From Polytrichum commune (taxonomy: Eukaryota > Streptophyta > Polytrichopsida > Polytrichales > Polytrichaceae), in NCBI GenBank assembly GCA_950295325.1, contig OX485805.1, positions 932,501 through 996,500 on the forward strand: a stretch of 64,000 nt of DNA. Reading direction: 5' to 3'. The notes beneath the pieces were generated by a model. It had not been told where the DNA came from. It searched no databases and was given only the letters and a program-made list of their open reading frames with translations. This document shows positions 44,941-57,539 of this stretch, piece after piece. Position numbers and translations under genes: made by a program. Positions within the stretch are counted from its first letter, which is position 1. Each line of letters begins with the position of its first letter.

Positions 44941-45749
44941 CTCACCCCCACCAAACGGAGTCGATGCCCTCATCGACTATACTCGTAGTCGGCACACCAA
45001 TTCTCAAGTTGCCATCCTCTATGGTGCGTCATTGTGTTTACCTTAGGGCGCGACCCCCACAATGCATCTTCAAATTTGGCATAGTCCCAAAGGTGTCGTT
45101 ACTAGGTGGTCCGTTAGCGACCTTGGAACTCCTCCAAGTACCTAACCTATACTAGACCCACCTACTTCGGGACTCACATGGGTTGCCCCTCCTTTGGGGC
45201 CTCCCCCGTTAGGCTCCACTAGCCTAACGTGACACATCTAGGCGAGACCTCAACGCTTCCACTAAGTTGTCTCGGTTGCAATTCCGAGATGGCTTTCCAT
45301 TGTTAAGCCACGCCTCGATCGCACGGGGGTGATGCCAAGTCCCGCCCGACTCGGTTCCCACTTTGCTCTTTCGAGACATGGGTTCATGACTCCCATGCGC
45401 CAACTCTCGTTAGCTCGCGGGTAGCACTTTTATGAGCACGCGCCATCACCTTGTCCCCGCCCGGACAAGCCCACAACTAAGAAGTTTCTTGGTTTTATCC
45501 AAGGCCCCTCCAAGCCATGGCCCCCAATTACTCAGCTTACCCAACCTAGTTTGGCATATCTATTCCCCCTCTTCCATTAACCAAGCACAAGTACAAGACT
45601 AGGACCTCATCTCATACTTTTCTCTTTGCACCACTAAAGTTTGGACTTTATTCCCTCAAGCCAAAGAACAAGTTCATGTTGTGGCATAATTAACCTCGAA
45701 GGTAAGTGTGCTACTAGCGTCTCTCCCCCACTAAAGGAGATTGATGTCC

Positions 45750-45930
45750 TCATCAATGCCTACGCTTCATTTTATTGGAATCCTTAGCCTTAGTTTCTTC
45801 AAAGTGCTTCACCTATTCATTGGTGTTCACCATGTCTCTTGCCGCCACCCAAGCGGTTTCTTTTTCATGGTATCCTCACCATTTCACCAAGTACTCTTTT
45901 GTACATTTTTTTCATTTTCACTTGGGCTTC
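45750..45930 (-). pseudogene. Chromodomain of element D with in-frame stop
   Basis: Same KW-stop-GYHEKE pattern as the other copies (reversed CTCACCATTTCACCAAG at about 45882). 44941-45749 between it and the LTR is non-coding 3' sequence. Confidence 0.78.
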
Positions 45931-46213
45931 CTACACTTGAGGGTGCCCTCCTACCTCATGTTCCAAATGACCTCCACAAGGTCGGGAGGTGGCCTAATCA
46001 CTTGCTTGTGATCGGGCCACAAGGTGTCGTCCTAAAATGACTTTCGTAATGAGACATGAAATGTCGGATGCACTTTGATCTCCGGCGGTAATTCCAACTT
46101 ATACATGTCCTTGAACACTTGTTCCACAATGGAAAACGAAGCTCCAATTTTGGACATGAACTTTTGAAGTAAGGCCTTTGGGCAAGGTGAAGTTGTCCAC
46201 ATTCACCAACACC

Positions 46214-47250
46214 TTATTGGCCCACCTCATTCTCCACTTCGCGTCTTCCGGCATTGATTTGCACTCCGTAGCACCTTCGGGCTTTCTCCACCAACAACTT
46301 GGTCATCTCCAAGACTTGTTTTTGCTCCTTGGCCAAGTCCTTACCATCTTGGTTGAACTCTAGTGTTGAATGTGCCCCCTCGAGAGCTAGGTTAATAGGT
46401 TGGAGCGCATCCACTCCATAAGCCACCACGAAAGACCACCCCTTGGTAGCCAAGTGCGTGGCTACATTGCAATTACACTCCGCTCGACCCACATAGTCCG
46501 CCCAATCTCCTTGGTCCGCCCCCACCAAGTTCCTCAAGTATTGCTTCAAGACTCCATTCACATGCTCCGCTTTCCCATTCATTTGGGAATGCAAGGCCGT
46601 GCTAAACCTTAGTTTCATTCCGACCTCCTTAGAGAAATGCATTGAAAATGCACTTGTGAACTTTGGATCTTGATCCCACACAATCACTCTTGGCAACCCG
46701 TGGTGCCTCAACCATCCTTTGAGAAAAGGCTATGCGGTCTCCAACGCGGTGGCGGTTCCCACAATTGGCACCATGTGTGCCAACTTGGCAAACCGCTCTA
46801 CCATCAACAAGATGGCATCATACCCATGTGACTCCGGCAAACTTGTGATCAAGTCCATGCACATACTATGCCATGGCGCCAACGGGATAGGCAACGGTTG
46901 CAAGAAACCGCCTTGCTTTTGGTAAGAGGCTCGGTTCACTTGGCACTTTATTCACGCCTTCACAAAGTGGGTTATATCCTCCTTTATGCACCGCCAATGG
47001 TACCTCCATGACACCATTCTATGGCGGTTTTTTCTTTCTCCTCTATGGCCGGCAATAGGACTATCACATTTTTCCTTCAAAACCGATAGCCTCAACTTGC
47101 CTTGAGGCACATACACCCGACTTTGCTTACACTTGAACAATCCGTCCACCAACTTAACCTCTTTGAGCACCTTGCTCTTGTGAAGCTCACCTAAAAGCTT
47201 TTGTGCCTCGGGGTAGTTAATTTACCCCTCCCGTATCTTGCATCACAAGT
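46214..47250 (-). pseudogene. Integrase of element D
   Basis: 46214-46711 encodes RHHGLPRVIVWDQDPKF and MNGKAEHVNG (D and E present). The N-terminal part is in 46730-47170 (CMDLITSLPESHGYD; zinc region HRGERKNRHRM). The TAG stop between the two is conserved. A further stop separates FVKA from KCQ-like sequence. Confidence 0.85.
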
Positions 47251-47399
47251 TTCCTTCGCCGGCACACATTAGCCACAAGGTTTGGATGGTTCTCATTGCT
47301 TGGAACTCATCCGGTCTACTTAGCGCATCCGGCACCACATTTCCATGGTCCGGTTTGTGGACCAAATCCACCTTCATAAGCGCCAAACTATCATGCCAC

Positions 47400-48280
47400 C
47401 GCAATGACTTGGCGCTCACTTGTGCTTGTATACGTTAAAATACTTTTAGGACACATTGTCCATGTAGACCTTTGCTTTGTGCGACCCCAAATAATGTGGC
47501 CACATCTTCAAGCAATGCACTACGACAAAGAAGTTTTTTGTCATGAGTTGGTTGTCTTCTTTGACAACCATCGAGCCTCAAGCCCCCATATGCAAAGGCC
47601 ATCCATCTTACATTAACAATCCATCATTGGCAAAGTTACTCGCCCCCGTATGCACCTCAAAAGGTTTGTCAAACTCCATGAACTTGAGCACGGGCGGTGA
47701 AGAGAACTTGCTCTTAAGCTCCCCAAAGACTTGGTGACAAGGCTAGTCCCACTCTTGGGATAGCCATTTCTTTCACAAGTCGGACAAGGTCTTACAACCA
47801 TCGAGCTTCATGCTCCCATATGCAATGGCCATCTTTTTTTTTTTACATCCACATCCGCCAAATAAAGTCTCTCGCCCCCGTATGCACCTCAAAAGGTATG
47901 TCAAACTCCGCGAACTTGAGCACGGGCGGCGAAGAGAACTTCGTCTTAAGCTCCTCAATGGCTTGGTGGCACGGCTCATCCCACTCTTGGGATAGCCATT
48001 TCTTGCACAAGCCGGACAAGGTTCGACAACCATGGAGCTTAATGCTCTCATAAGCAATGGTCATTCATCTTGGATCAACATCCGCCAATGATAAAGTCCT
48101 TCGTCTCCATGTGCACCTCAAAATGCTTATGAAAACCCGGAAACTTAACCACATCTTGTGAAGGGAACTTGCTCTTGAGCTTCCCAAGGGCTTGGTGACA
48201 AGGCTCGTCCCACTCTTGGAATAGCCATTTCCTCCATAAGTCGAGTAAGGCCCTAGCAACCTTAAAACAAATCTAGAATG
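47400..48280 (-). pseudogene. RNase H region of element D with three tandem units
   Basis: WLSQEWDEPCHQA markers (reversed) lie near 47757, 47990 and 48220, about 230 bp apart. Each unit carries PPVLKFAEFD.PFEVHTGA and IAYGSMKLDGC. Frames are shifted between units, so no continuous RNase H can be made. A T run at 47827-47844 interrupts one unit. Confidence 0.8.
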
Positions 48281-49060
48281 AAGTGGTGGTAGTAGTTGGC
48301 TAGGCCAACCAATGACCTAAGCTTTTTTTTTTTGAGTCAAGGACCAATTCTCCTCTTGGATTGCCTTGAAATTCTTCATGTTTGTCCACCAACTTCCTTT
48401 GTCACCACATGCCTCAAGAACTCAATTTCTTCTTGAGCAAAGTTGCAATTCACTTCTTGGTGGTAACATTTTGAGCAACACATTGGTGAATACATCCTTG
48501 TATCTCACCAACATCCCACAAGTATGGTTTGGGGGAGGCCCATCTTTCCTAGCCTCCCCATGAGTTCCTTGGAGTTGCTTCAATTGAACCACGACCATTA
48601 TGTTTACCATATTTCATTTGGTCCATTAAGATCAAATTCAACTTGGATCCTCCTACCATAGGAGTCCTTGTTAATTTGAACCTCAATTCTTTGCCATTAT
48701 GACACATTATAATGCACGGCAAGCACACCGGCTTGCACCTCACATCTATCATGTGAGTTTCAAAGAAGGCGGCCTTCACAATGACATGCATTTCATCTAT
48801 TTCACATGGTGTGAAATTTTGACAAAATTCCAATGTCCCACATTGAAAGGTTACATGCATCGCGGCCTCCTTTGTCTCATGCGGTTCGCCCTTTCCAAAG
48901 CGCACCTTGGTGGGCTTCACCACTCTACCAATCGGCAAACCCCAACTCCCTTGTGAGCTTTGGGGTCATGAAAGAATGCCTTAACTCTTTGTCAACCCAT
49001 GAGACAAGCCTCCCATTTATTTGAGCCTCAAGGTACAAAATACTTGGCCTCGGCTTAAGG
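48281..49060 (-). pseudogene. RT remnant and protease of element D
   Basis: 48549-48938 encodes GEPHETKEAAMHVTFQCGTL and LTRTPMVGGSKLNLILMDQ. The RT palm is missing. Further upstream (about 48985-49030) the protease motif reads NGRLVSWVDKELRHSFMTPK, again D-K-E in place of D-S/T-G although the surrounding S-F-M-T-P-K is intact. Confidence 0.78.
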
Positions 49061-49079
49061 CTACTAGCCTTGGCCACAA

Positions 49080-49400
49080 AGCCATCGTCCAACATTTGGT
49101 CCTCGGCAACTTGGCTTGGCTTGGTCCGCAAAGCCAACTTTAAACATTTCGTCCGCGGGACAAATTGGTTTGGTGCCACAAAACCAATTTCTAATAATTT
49201 GTCCGCAAAACAAACATGTTTTGCCTTGGTAGTACAAAGCCACCTTCCCACACTCCGTCCGCGGCACGAACATGAATTGCCTTGGTAGGACAAACCCACC
49301 TCCCAACATTCCGTCCGCGGCACAAGTATGATTTGCTTTGGAAGCATAAAGCCACCTTTCAACATTCCGTCCGCGGCACCAACATGTTTTGCCTAAGTAA
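49080..49400. repeat. ~56-bp minisatellite between gag and protease of element D (6 units)
   Basis: GTCCGCGG-like markers at 49099, 49151, 49201, 49257, 49313 and 49369 give spacings of 52, 50, 56, 56 and 56 bp. Because 56 is not a multiple of three, each unit is read in a shifted frame, giving Cys/Trp-rich peptides that differ from unit to unit. Confidence 0.88.
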
Positions 49401-50044
49401 AATGGACGAAACAATTTGCACTCATTTCTTTGGGACCTACTTTGGCTAAAGCCACTTGTAGTGATGCGCCGCCAAACTTCTCTTTGGGACCATCGGCTTC
49501 AATGCTCTTGCAAACTTGATGGTCCCCACCATGTCCTCAAGAAGCCTTGGGGACTTAAACAAGGCATCCACCACCTGCTTTTAAAGCCCCACCTAGAAGG
49601 ATGCATTTCTTAGAAAGCTCGTCCGTTTTAGGTGTATCCTTCATTTGTGCGTTTGAATAGCGCACATAGGCCTTAAGAGGGCCCGGGTGCCTCATTAGCA
49701 CCAAATTCATTCCAACATCAATACCTTCCAAGCATTTCGAATTGGAATTTCAATCCAACATTAATGCCCTCCAAGGTTTTGGGTGCTTTCAGTATTCTAG
49801 GCCCCAAATGTTTTTTGAGGTTTGGGGGAGCCCTTTTCAAAGCACTCCTCCATTTTCCTTACCAAATCCACCCTCATGCCCACCATTGTCATTAGAACCA
49901 ATGGTATGGTCAAATTCCACTTGCACATGATCCTTGTTCCAATTTGAGCCTCACAACCTTTTGGAAACCCCGGGCTCACCATCATAACCCGCATTTTTGA
50001 TACCCATGTTTCCCTCAAAGTGCGAGCTCAAAACTTGGAACCCT
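49401..50044 (-). pseudogene. gag remnant of element D
   Basis: Short frames only. 49797-50018 encodes SPGFPKGCEAQIGTRIM and a helical tail as in A. No zinc knuckle. Confidence 0.6.
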
Positions 50045-50056
50045 GCTCTGATACCA
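50045..50056 (-). other. Primer binding site of element D
   Basis: GCTCTGATACCA, the reverse of TGGTATCAGAGC, two bases from the LTR. Confidence 0.95.
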
Positions 50057-50058
50057 AG

Positions 50059-51029
50059 TGTCGCAACCCTTGCTAGGTCCCTTAATAATCTTGCCAATTT
50101 TCAATTCTAGCAAAGGTTACGAGTCGCTCCCTTCGCATTCCGCCATGCTAATGGATAGCTCCTCTTACCCCGGACCAATAGTTCATAGGAGGGAACCAAC
50201 CCTCCTACTTTGCTTTCGGGACTCACCCCTTAATCGGTAACCCATTTCCCCAATGTGGACTTCCATTCATGGAAGTCCAATCCTATGTTGATCATCGCAT
50301 TGCCGGAGCAACACTACAACAACCCGAACCATACTAGGCAACTATGGCCTCACAATAGGCCAAAGCCCATGGAGGCCTTGCCGTTCGGCCTCGGGTGGGT
50401 GAGGCCACACCACCTCACCCATATAAGCCTCTAGGACTTCACGCGGGGCCCCTACCCCACCGTCAACCAAGCTCTTGTCTCTCTACCAAGAGTTGGGGCC
50501 AAGTGGACATTTTCCTTTAGCTGCTGGGCCTAGAACCCCCCAGCAGCTTCAGACCATCATAACTTCCTTGTATGATGTCTGATCATAACCACCAACCACT
50601 CCATCCTCATCTACGCTTCACATAGATGCCGATGGACTCCTCACTTGCTCCATTCGAGCAAGTCTTGAGGAAGTTATGCCTGTTTGAACCTTGGCAGTCC
50701 CGGGAATCCCTCCCAGGCACTGCTGTACCAGGGCGCTGTCCCGGGACAGCGCCCCACTCAAATGGCCATAACTCCTAGCTCACACCTCCGATTGAGGTGT
50801 TCTTGAGCATTCTAGAATCACCACGCCATAAGCTACGCATAGCTCATGGCCTTGCCCTTGTGCCTCCTAGTCTCCGTGGGTGGGAGGCGTTCCCAACGCC
50901 CGGGGCCCTCACCCACACTAGGATCACTTGGGCCCTCTCACCAACGGCGCCACAAGTCCCGGGTGTCACTCCGGGGTCCCCCTTGTGCCCATGGTGTTTC
51001 GGGCACTCCTCATGGAGAGGTGCGCGACA
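50059..51029 (-). repeat. 5' LTR of element D
   Basis: 971 bp, nearly identical to 43970-44940. Confidence 0.95.
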
Positions 51030-52157
51030 TGCCCGCTCTATCAATTGGCAAGCCCCAACTCCCTTGTGAGCTTTGGGCTCATGAAAGAGTCCATTGCCTC
51101 TTTGTCAACTCATGAGACATATCTCCCATTCATTTGAGCCTCAAGGTACAAAAGACTTGGCCTCGGCTTAAGGCTACTAGCCTTGGCCACAATGCCATCG
51201 TCTTACATTTGGTCCTCGGCAACTTGACTTGGTTTGGTCCGCAAAGCCAACTTCAAACATTTCGTGCGCGGGACAAATTGGTTTGGTGCCACAAAACCAA
51301 TTTCTAATAGTTTGTCCGCAAAACAAACATGTTTTGCCTTGGTAGCACAAAGCCACCTTCCCACACTCCATCCGCGGCACGAACATGAATTGCCTTGGTA
51401 GGACAAACCCACCTCCCAACATTCCGTCCGCGGCACAAGTATGATTTGCTTTGGAAGCATAAAGCCACCTTTCAACATTCCGTCTGCGGCACCAACATGT
51501 TTTGCCTAAGTAAAATGGACCAAACAATTTGCACTCATTTCTTTGGGACCTACTTTGGCTAAAGGCACTTGTGGTGATGCGCCGCCAAACTTCTCTTTGG
51601 GACCATCGGCTTCAATGCTCTTGCAAACTTGATGGTCCCCACCATGTCCTCAAGAAGCCTTGGGGACTTAAACAAGGCATCCACCACCCGCTTTTAAAAC
51701 CCCACCTAAAACGATGCATTTCTTAGAAAGCTCGTCCGTTTTAGGTGTATCCTTCATTTGTGCGTTTGAATAGCGCACATAGGCCTTAAGAGGCCATGGG
51801 TGCCTAATTAGCACCAAGTTCATTTCAACATCCGAACCTTCGAAGCATCTCGAATTGAATTTCAATCCAACATTAATACCCTCCAAGGTTTTGGGTGCAT
51901 TCGGTATTCTAGGCCCCAAATGTTTTTTTGAGGTTTGCGGGAGCCCTTTTCAAAGCACTCCTCCATTTTCCTTACCAAATCCACCCTCATGCCCACCATT
52001 GTCATTAGAACCAATGGTATGGTCAAATTCCACTTGCACATGATCCTTGTTCCAATTTGAGCCTCACAACCTTTTGGAAACCCCGGGCTCACCATCATAA
52101 CCCGCATTTTTGATAGCCATGTTTCCCTCAAAGTGCGAGCTCAAAACTTGGAACCCT
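51030..52157 (-). pseudogene. Protease start and gag remnant of element B
   Basis: Continues B after D: PIDRV and SWVDKEAM (51095-51115, D-K-E again), then the minisatellite, then gag remnant (51862-52131, SPGFPKGCEAQIGTRIM). Confidence 0.7.
51185..51515. repeat. ~56-bp minisatellite of element B (6 units)
   Basis: Same unit series as 49080-49400 with few differences (GTGCGCGGG, GTCTGCGGC variants). Confidence 0.85.
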
Positions 52158-52169
52158 GCTCTGATACCA
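52158..52169 (-). other. Primer binding site of element B
   Basis: GCTCTGATACCA, two bases from the LTR at 52172. Confidence 0.95.
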
Positions 52170-52171
52170 CG

Positions 52172-53145
52172 TGTCGCAACCCTTGCTAGTCCCCCTTGAC
52201 CATCTTGGCAATTTTCATTTCCTAGCAAAGGTTACGAGTGCTAACCCTTCGCATACCGCCATGCAAATGGTTAGCTCCTCTAACCCCGGACCAATAGTTC
52301 ATAGGAGGGAACCAACCCTCCTACTTTGCTTTCGGGACTCACCCCTTAATCGGTAACCCATTTCCCCAATGTGGACTTCCATCCATGGAAGTCCAATCCT
52401 ATGTTGATCATTGCGTTGCCGGAGCAACACTACAACAACCCGAACCATACTAGGCAACTATGGCCTCACAATGGGCCAATGCCCATGGAGGCCTTGCCGT
52501 TCGGCCTCGGGTGGGTGAGGCCACACCACCTCACCCATATAAGCCTCTAGGACTTCACGCGGGGCCCCTACCCCACCGTCAACCAACCTCTTGTCTCTCT
52601 ACCAAGAGTTGGGGCCAAGTGGACATTTTCCTTTAGCTGCTGGGCCTAGAACCCACTAGCAGCTTCAGACCATCATAACTTCCTTGTATGATGTCTGATC
52701 ATAACAACCAACCACTCCATCTTCATCTACGCTTCACGTAGATGCCGATGGACTCCTCGCTTGCCCCATTCGGGCAAGTCTTGAGGAAGTTATGCCTGTT
52801 TGAACCTTGGCAGTCCCGGGAATCACTCCCAGGCACTGCTGTACCAGGGCGCTGTCCCGGGACAGCGCCCCACTCAAATGGCCATAACTCCTAGCTCACA
52901 CCTCCGATTGAGGTGTTCTTGAGCTTTCTAGAATCACCACGCCATGAGCTACGCATAGCTCATGGCCTTACCCTTGTGCCTCCTAGTCTTCGTGGGTGGG
53001 AGGCGTTCCCAACGCCCGGGGCCCTCACCCACACTAGGATCACTTGGGCCCTCTCACCAACGGCGCCACAAGTCCCGGGTGTCACTCCGGGGTCCCCCTT
53101 GTGCCCATGGTGTTTCGGGCACTCCTCATGGAGAGGTGCGCGACA
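52172..53145 (-). repeat. 5' LTR of element B
   Basis: 974 bp, nearly identical to 39253-40226. Abuts the second CACAT. Confidence 0.95.
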
Positions 53146-54081
53146 CACATGGAAGCGAAGGACTTTACCATCGGCGGATGTTGGTCCAAGATGGATGACC
53201 ATTGCTTATGGGAGCATTAAGCTCCATGGTTGTCGAACCTTGTACGGCTTGTGCAAAAAATGGTTATCCCAAGAGTGGGATGAGCCTTGCCACCAAGCCT
53301 TTTGGGGAGCTTAAGACCAAGTTCTCTTCGCCACCCGTGCTCAAGTTCGTGGAGTTTGACAAACCTTTGAGGTGCATACGGGGGCAAGTGACTTTAGCAT
53401 TGGCGGATGTTGAGGCAAAATGGATGGCCATTGCATATAAGAGCATGAAGCTCGATGGTTGTCCGACCTTGTCCAACTTGTGCAAGAAATGGCTATCCCA
53501 AGAGTGGGATGAGCCTTGTTACCAAGTCTTTAAGGAGCTTAAGAGCAAGCTCTCTTCGCCGCCCGTGCTCAAGTTTGCGAAATTTGACAAACCTTTTGAG
53601 ATGCATACGGGGGCGAGTGACTTTACCATTGGCGGATGTTGATCCAAGATGGATGCCCATTGCATATGGGACCATTAAGCTTAAAGGTTGTCAAACCTTG
53701 TGCGACTTGTGAAAGAAATGGCTATCTTAAGAGTGGGATGAGCCTTGCCCCCAAAGTCTTTGGGGAGCTTAATACAAAGTTGTCTTTGCCACCCGTGTTC
53801 AAGTTCGCGGAGTTTGACAAACCTTTTGAGGTGAATACGGGGTGGCGAGTGACTTTGCCATTGGCGGATGGTTAATGTAAGATGGATGGCCATTGCATAT
53901 GAGAGCGTTAAGCTTGATGGTTATCCGACCTTATCCGACTTGTGGAAGAAATGACTATCCCAAGAGTGGGATGAGCCTTGCCACCAAGTCTTTAGGGAGC
54001 TTGAGAGCAAGTGTTCTTAGACGCCCGTGCTCAAGTTCGCGGAGCTTGACAAACCTTTTGAGGTGCATACGGGGTTGATTA
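53146..54081 (+). pseudogene. RNase H region of element A: four further tandem units
   Basis: AAATGGCTATCCCAAGAGTG-type markers at 53251, 53480, 53709 and 53942 (spacing 229, 229, 233) follow the first unit at 39131 in the other part of A, giving five in all. Each encodes a version of KKWLSQEWDEPC, PPVLKFAEFDKPFEVHTG and MAIAYGSMKLDGC. Frames shift and stops occur. Element C is inserted right after the last unit. Confidence 0.85.
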
Positions 54082-55052
54082 TGTCGCAACCCTTGCTAGG
54101 TCCCTTAACAATCTTGCCAATTTTTGTTTCTAGCAAAGGTTACGAGCGCTAACCATTCGCATTCCGCCATGCTAATGGATAGCTCCTCTTACCCCGGACC
54201 AATTGTTCATAGGAGGGAACCAACCCTCCTACTTTGCTTTCGGGACTCACCCCTTAATCGGTAACCCATTCCTAGATGTGGACTTCCATCCATGGAAGTC
54301 CAATCCCATGTTGATCATCGCGTTGCCGGAGCAACACTACAACAACCCGAACCATACTAGGCAACTATGGCCTCACAATAGGCCAAAGCCCATGGAGGCC
54401 TTGCCGTTCGGCCTCGGGTGGGTGAGGCCACACCACCTCACCCATATAAGCCTCTAGGACTTCACGCGGGGCCCCTACCCCACCGTCAACCAACCTCTTG
54501 TCTCTCTACCAAGAGTTGGGGCCAAGTGGACATTTTCCTTTAGCTGCTGGGCCTAGAACCCCCCAGCAGCTTCAGACCATCATAACTTCCTTGTATGATG
54601 TCTGATCATAACAACCAACCACTCCATCTTCATCTACGCTCCACGTAGATGCCGATGGACTCCTCACTTGCCCCATTCGGACAAGTATTGAGGACGTTAT
54701 GCCTGTTTGAACCTTGGCAGTCCCGGGAATCACTCCCAGGCACTGCTGTACCAGGGCGCTGTCCCGGGACAGCGCCCCACTCAAATGGCCATAACTCCTA
54801 GCTCACACCTCCGATTGAGGTGTTCTTGAGCATTCTAGAATCACCACGCCATGAGCTACGCATAGCTCATGGCCTTACCCTTGTGCCTCCTAGTCTTCGT
54901 GGATGGGAGGCGTTCCCAACGCCCGGGGACCTCACCCACACTAGGATCACTTGGGCCCTCTCACCAACGGCGCCACAAGTCCCGGGTGTCACTCCGGGGT
55001 CCCCCTTGTGCCCATGGTGTTTCGGCCACTCCTCATGGAGAGGTGCGCGACA
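54082..55052 (-). repeat. 3' LTR of element C
   Basis: 971 bp, TGTCGC...GCGACA; polypurine complement CTCACCCCCACC follows at 55053. Confidence 0.95.
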
Positions 55053-55865
55053 CTCACCCCCACCAAACGGAGTCGATGCCCTCATCGACTATACTCGTAG
55101 TCGGCACACCAATTCTCAAGTTGCCATCCTCTATGGTGTGGCATTGTGTTTACCTTAGGGCGCGACCCCCACAATGCATCTTCAAATTGGGCATAGTCCC
55201 AAAGGTGTCGTTCCTAGGTGGTCTGTTAGCGACCTTGGATCTCTCCTCCAAGGACCTAACCTACACTAGACCCACCTACTTTGGGACTCATTTGGGTTGC
55301 CCCTCCTTTGGGGCCTCCCCCGTTAGGCTCCACTAGCCTAACATGACACATCTAGGCGAGACCTCAACGCTTCCACTAAGTTGTCTCGGTTGCAACTCCG
55401 AGATGGCTTTCCATTGTTAAGCCACGCCTCGATCGCACGGGGGTGATGCCAAGTCCCGCCCGACTCGGTTCCCACTTTGCTCTTTCGAGACATGGGTTCA
55501 TGACTCCCATGCGCCAACTCTCGTTAGCTCGCGGGTAGCACTTTTATGAGCACGCGCCATCACCTTGTCCCCGCCCGGACAAGCCCACAGCTGAGAAGTT
55601 TCTTGGTTTTATCCAAGGCCCCTCCAAGCCATGGCCCCCAATTACTCGGCTTACCCAACCTAGTTTGGCATATCTATTCCCCCTCTTCCATTAACCAAGC
55701 ACAAGTACAAGACTAGGACCTCATCTCGTACTTTTCTCTTTGCACCACTAAAGTTTGGACTTTATTCCCTCAAGCCAAAGAACAAGTTCATGTTGTGGAG
55801 CAATTAGCCTCGAAGCTAAGTGTGCTACTAGCGTCTCTCCCCCACTAAAGGAGATTGATGTCCTC

Positions 55866-56030
55866 ATTTATGCCTACGCTTCATTTTATTGGAATGTCTA
55901 GCCTTAGTTTCTTCAAAGTGCTTTACCAATTCCTTGCCGTTCATCATGTCTCTTGCCGCGACCCAAACGGCTTCTTTCTCATGGTATCCTCACCATTTCA
56001 CCAAGTACTCCTTTGTACATTTTCTTCATT
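55866..56030 (-). pseudogene. Chromodomain of element C with in-frame stop
   Basis: Same KW-stop-GYHEKE pattern (reversed CTCACCATTTCACCAAG at about 55989). 55053-55865 is non-coding 3' sequence. Confidence 0.78.
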
Positions 56031-56296
56031 TTCACTTGGGCTTCCTACACTTGAGGATGCCCTCTTACCTCATGTTCCAAATGACCTCCACAAGGTCGGG
56101 ACGTGGCCTAATCACTTGCTTGTGATCGGGCCACAAGGTGTCGTGCTAAAATGACTTTCGTAATGAGACATGAAATGTCGGATGCACTTTGATGTCCGGC
56201 GGTAATTCCAACTTATACATGTCCTTGAACACTTGTTCCACAATGGAAAACAAAGCTCCAATTTTGGACATGAACTTTTGGAGCGAGGCCTTCCGG

Positions 56297-57330
56297 CTAA
56301 GTGAAGTTGTTCACATTCAACAACACCTTATGGCCCACCTCATTCTCCACTTCGCGTCTTCCGGCATTTACTAGCACTCCGTAGCACCTTCGGGCTTTCT
56401 CCACCAACAACTTGGTCATCTCCAAGACTTGTTTACCATCCTTGGCCAAGTCCTCACCATCTTGGTTAAACTCTAGTGTTGAATGTGCCCCCTCGAGAGC
56501 TAGGTTAATAGGTTGGAGCGCATCCACTCCATAAGCCACCACCAAAGACCACCCCTTGGTAGCCAAGTGCGTGGCTACATTGCAATTACACTCCGCTCGA
56601 CCCACATAGTCCGCCCAATCTCCTTGGTCCGCCCCCACCAAGTTCCTCAAGTATTGCTTCAAGACTCCATTCACACGCTCCGCTTCCCCATCCATTTGGG
56701 AATGCAAGGTCATGCTAAACCTTAGTTTCATTCCGACCTCCTTAGAGAAATGCATTGAAAATGCACTTGTGAACTTTGGATCTTGATCCCACACAATCAC
56801 TCTTGGCAACCCGTGGTGCCTCAACCATCCTTTGAGAAAAGGCTATGCGGTCTCCAACGCGGTGGCGGTTCCCACAATCGGCACCATGTGTGCCAACTTG
56901 GCAAACCACTCTACCATCAACAAGATGGCATCATACCCATGTGACTCCGGCAAACTTGTGATCAAGTCCATGCACATACTATGCCATGGCGCCGACGGGA
57001 TAGGCAACGGTTGCAAGAAACCGCCTTGCTTTTGATAAGAGGCTCGGTTCACTTTGCACTTTGATTCAAGCCTTCACAAAGTGGGCTATATCTTCCTTTA
57101 TGCACCGCCAATGGTACCTCCATGACACCATTCTATGGCGGTTTTTTCTTTCTCCTCTAAGGCCGGCAATAGGACTATCAAATTCCTCCTTCAAAACCGA
57201 TAGCCTCAACTTGCCTTGTGGCACATACACCCAACTTTGCTTGCACTTGAACAATCCGTCCACCAACTAAACCTCTTTGAGCACCTTGCTCTTGCGAAGT
57301 TCACCTAAAAAATTTTGTGCTTTTGGGGTA
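56297..57330 (-). pseudogene. Integrase of element C
   Basis: 56297-56824 carries VIVWDQDPKFTSAF and MDGEAERVNGVLKQYLR, closest to the usual gypsy form (T/M-D-G-x-x-E-R-V-N). 56843-57052 carries CMDLITSLPESHGYD. The TAG between them is conserved. 57066-57266 carries the damaged zinc region (EEFDSPIAGLRGERKNRHRM, with the second His changed to Leu). Confidence 0.87.
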
Positions 57331-57539
57331 GTTTATTTACCCCTCCCGTATCTTGCATCACAAGTTTCCTTCGTCGGCACACATTAGCCACAAGGTTTGG
57401 ATGGTTCTCATTGCTTGGAACTCTTCCGGTCTACTTCGCGCATCCGGCACCACATTTCCACGGTCCGGTTTGTGGATCAAATCCACCTTCATAAGCGCCA
57501 AACTATCATGCCACCGCAATGACTTGGCGCTCACTTGCG

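Larger units (their letters stand above)
43970..51029 (-). mobile_element. Ty3/gypsy element D, complete, inserted in B
   Basis: LTRs 43970-44940 and 50059-51029 (971 bp each; one difference seen, GCCATGAGC against GCCATAAGC). The TSD is TGCCC (43965-43969 and 51030-51034). At 7060 bp it is the most complete uninterrupted copy and the best reference for the family. All shared lesions are present. Confidence 0.95.
39253..53145 (-). mobile_element. Ty3/gypsy element B, inserted in A and interrupted by D
   Basis: LTRs at 39253-40226 (3') and 52172-53145 (5'), both 974 bp and nearly identical (one difference seen: GTTTTGGGC against GTTTCGGGC). The TSD is CACAT (39248-39252 and 53146-53150), perfect. 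Internal sequence is 40227-43969 plus 51030-52171. It carries the same shared lesions as A. The integrase catalytic residues D, D and E are present. Confidence 0.93.
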
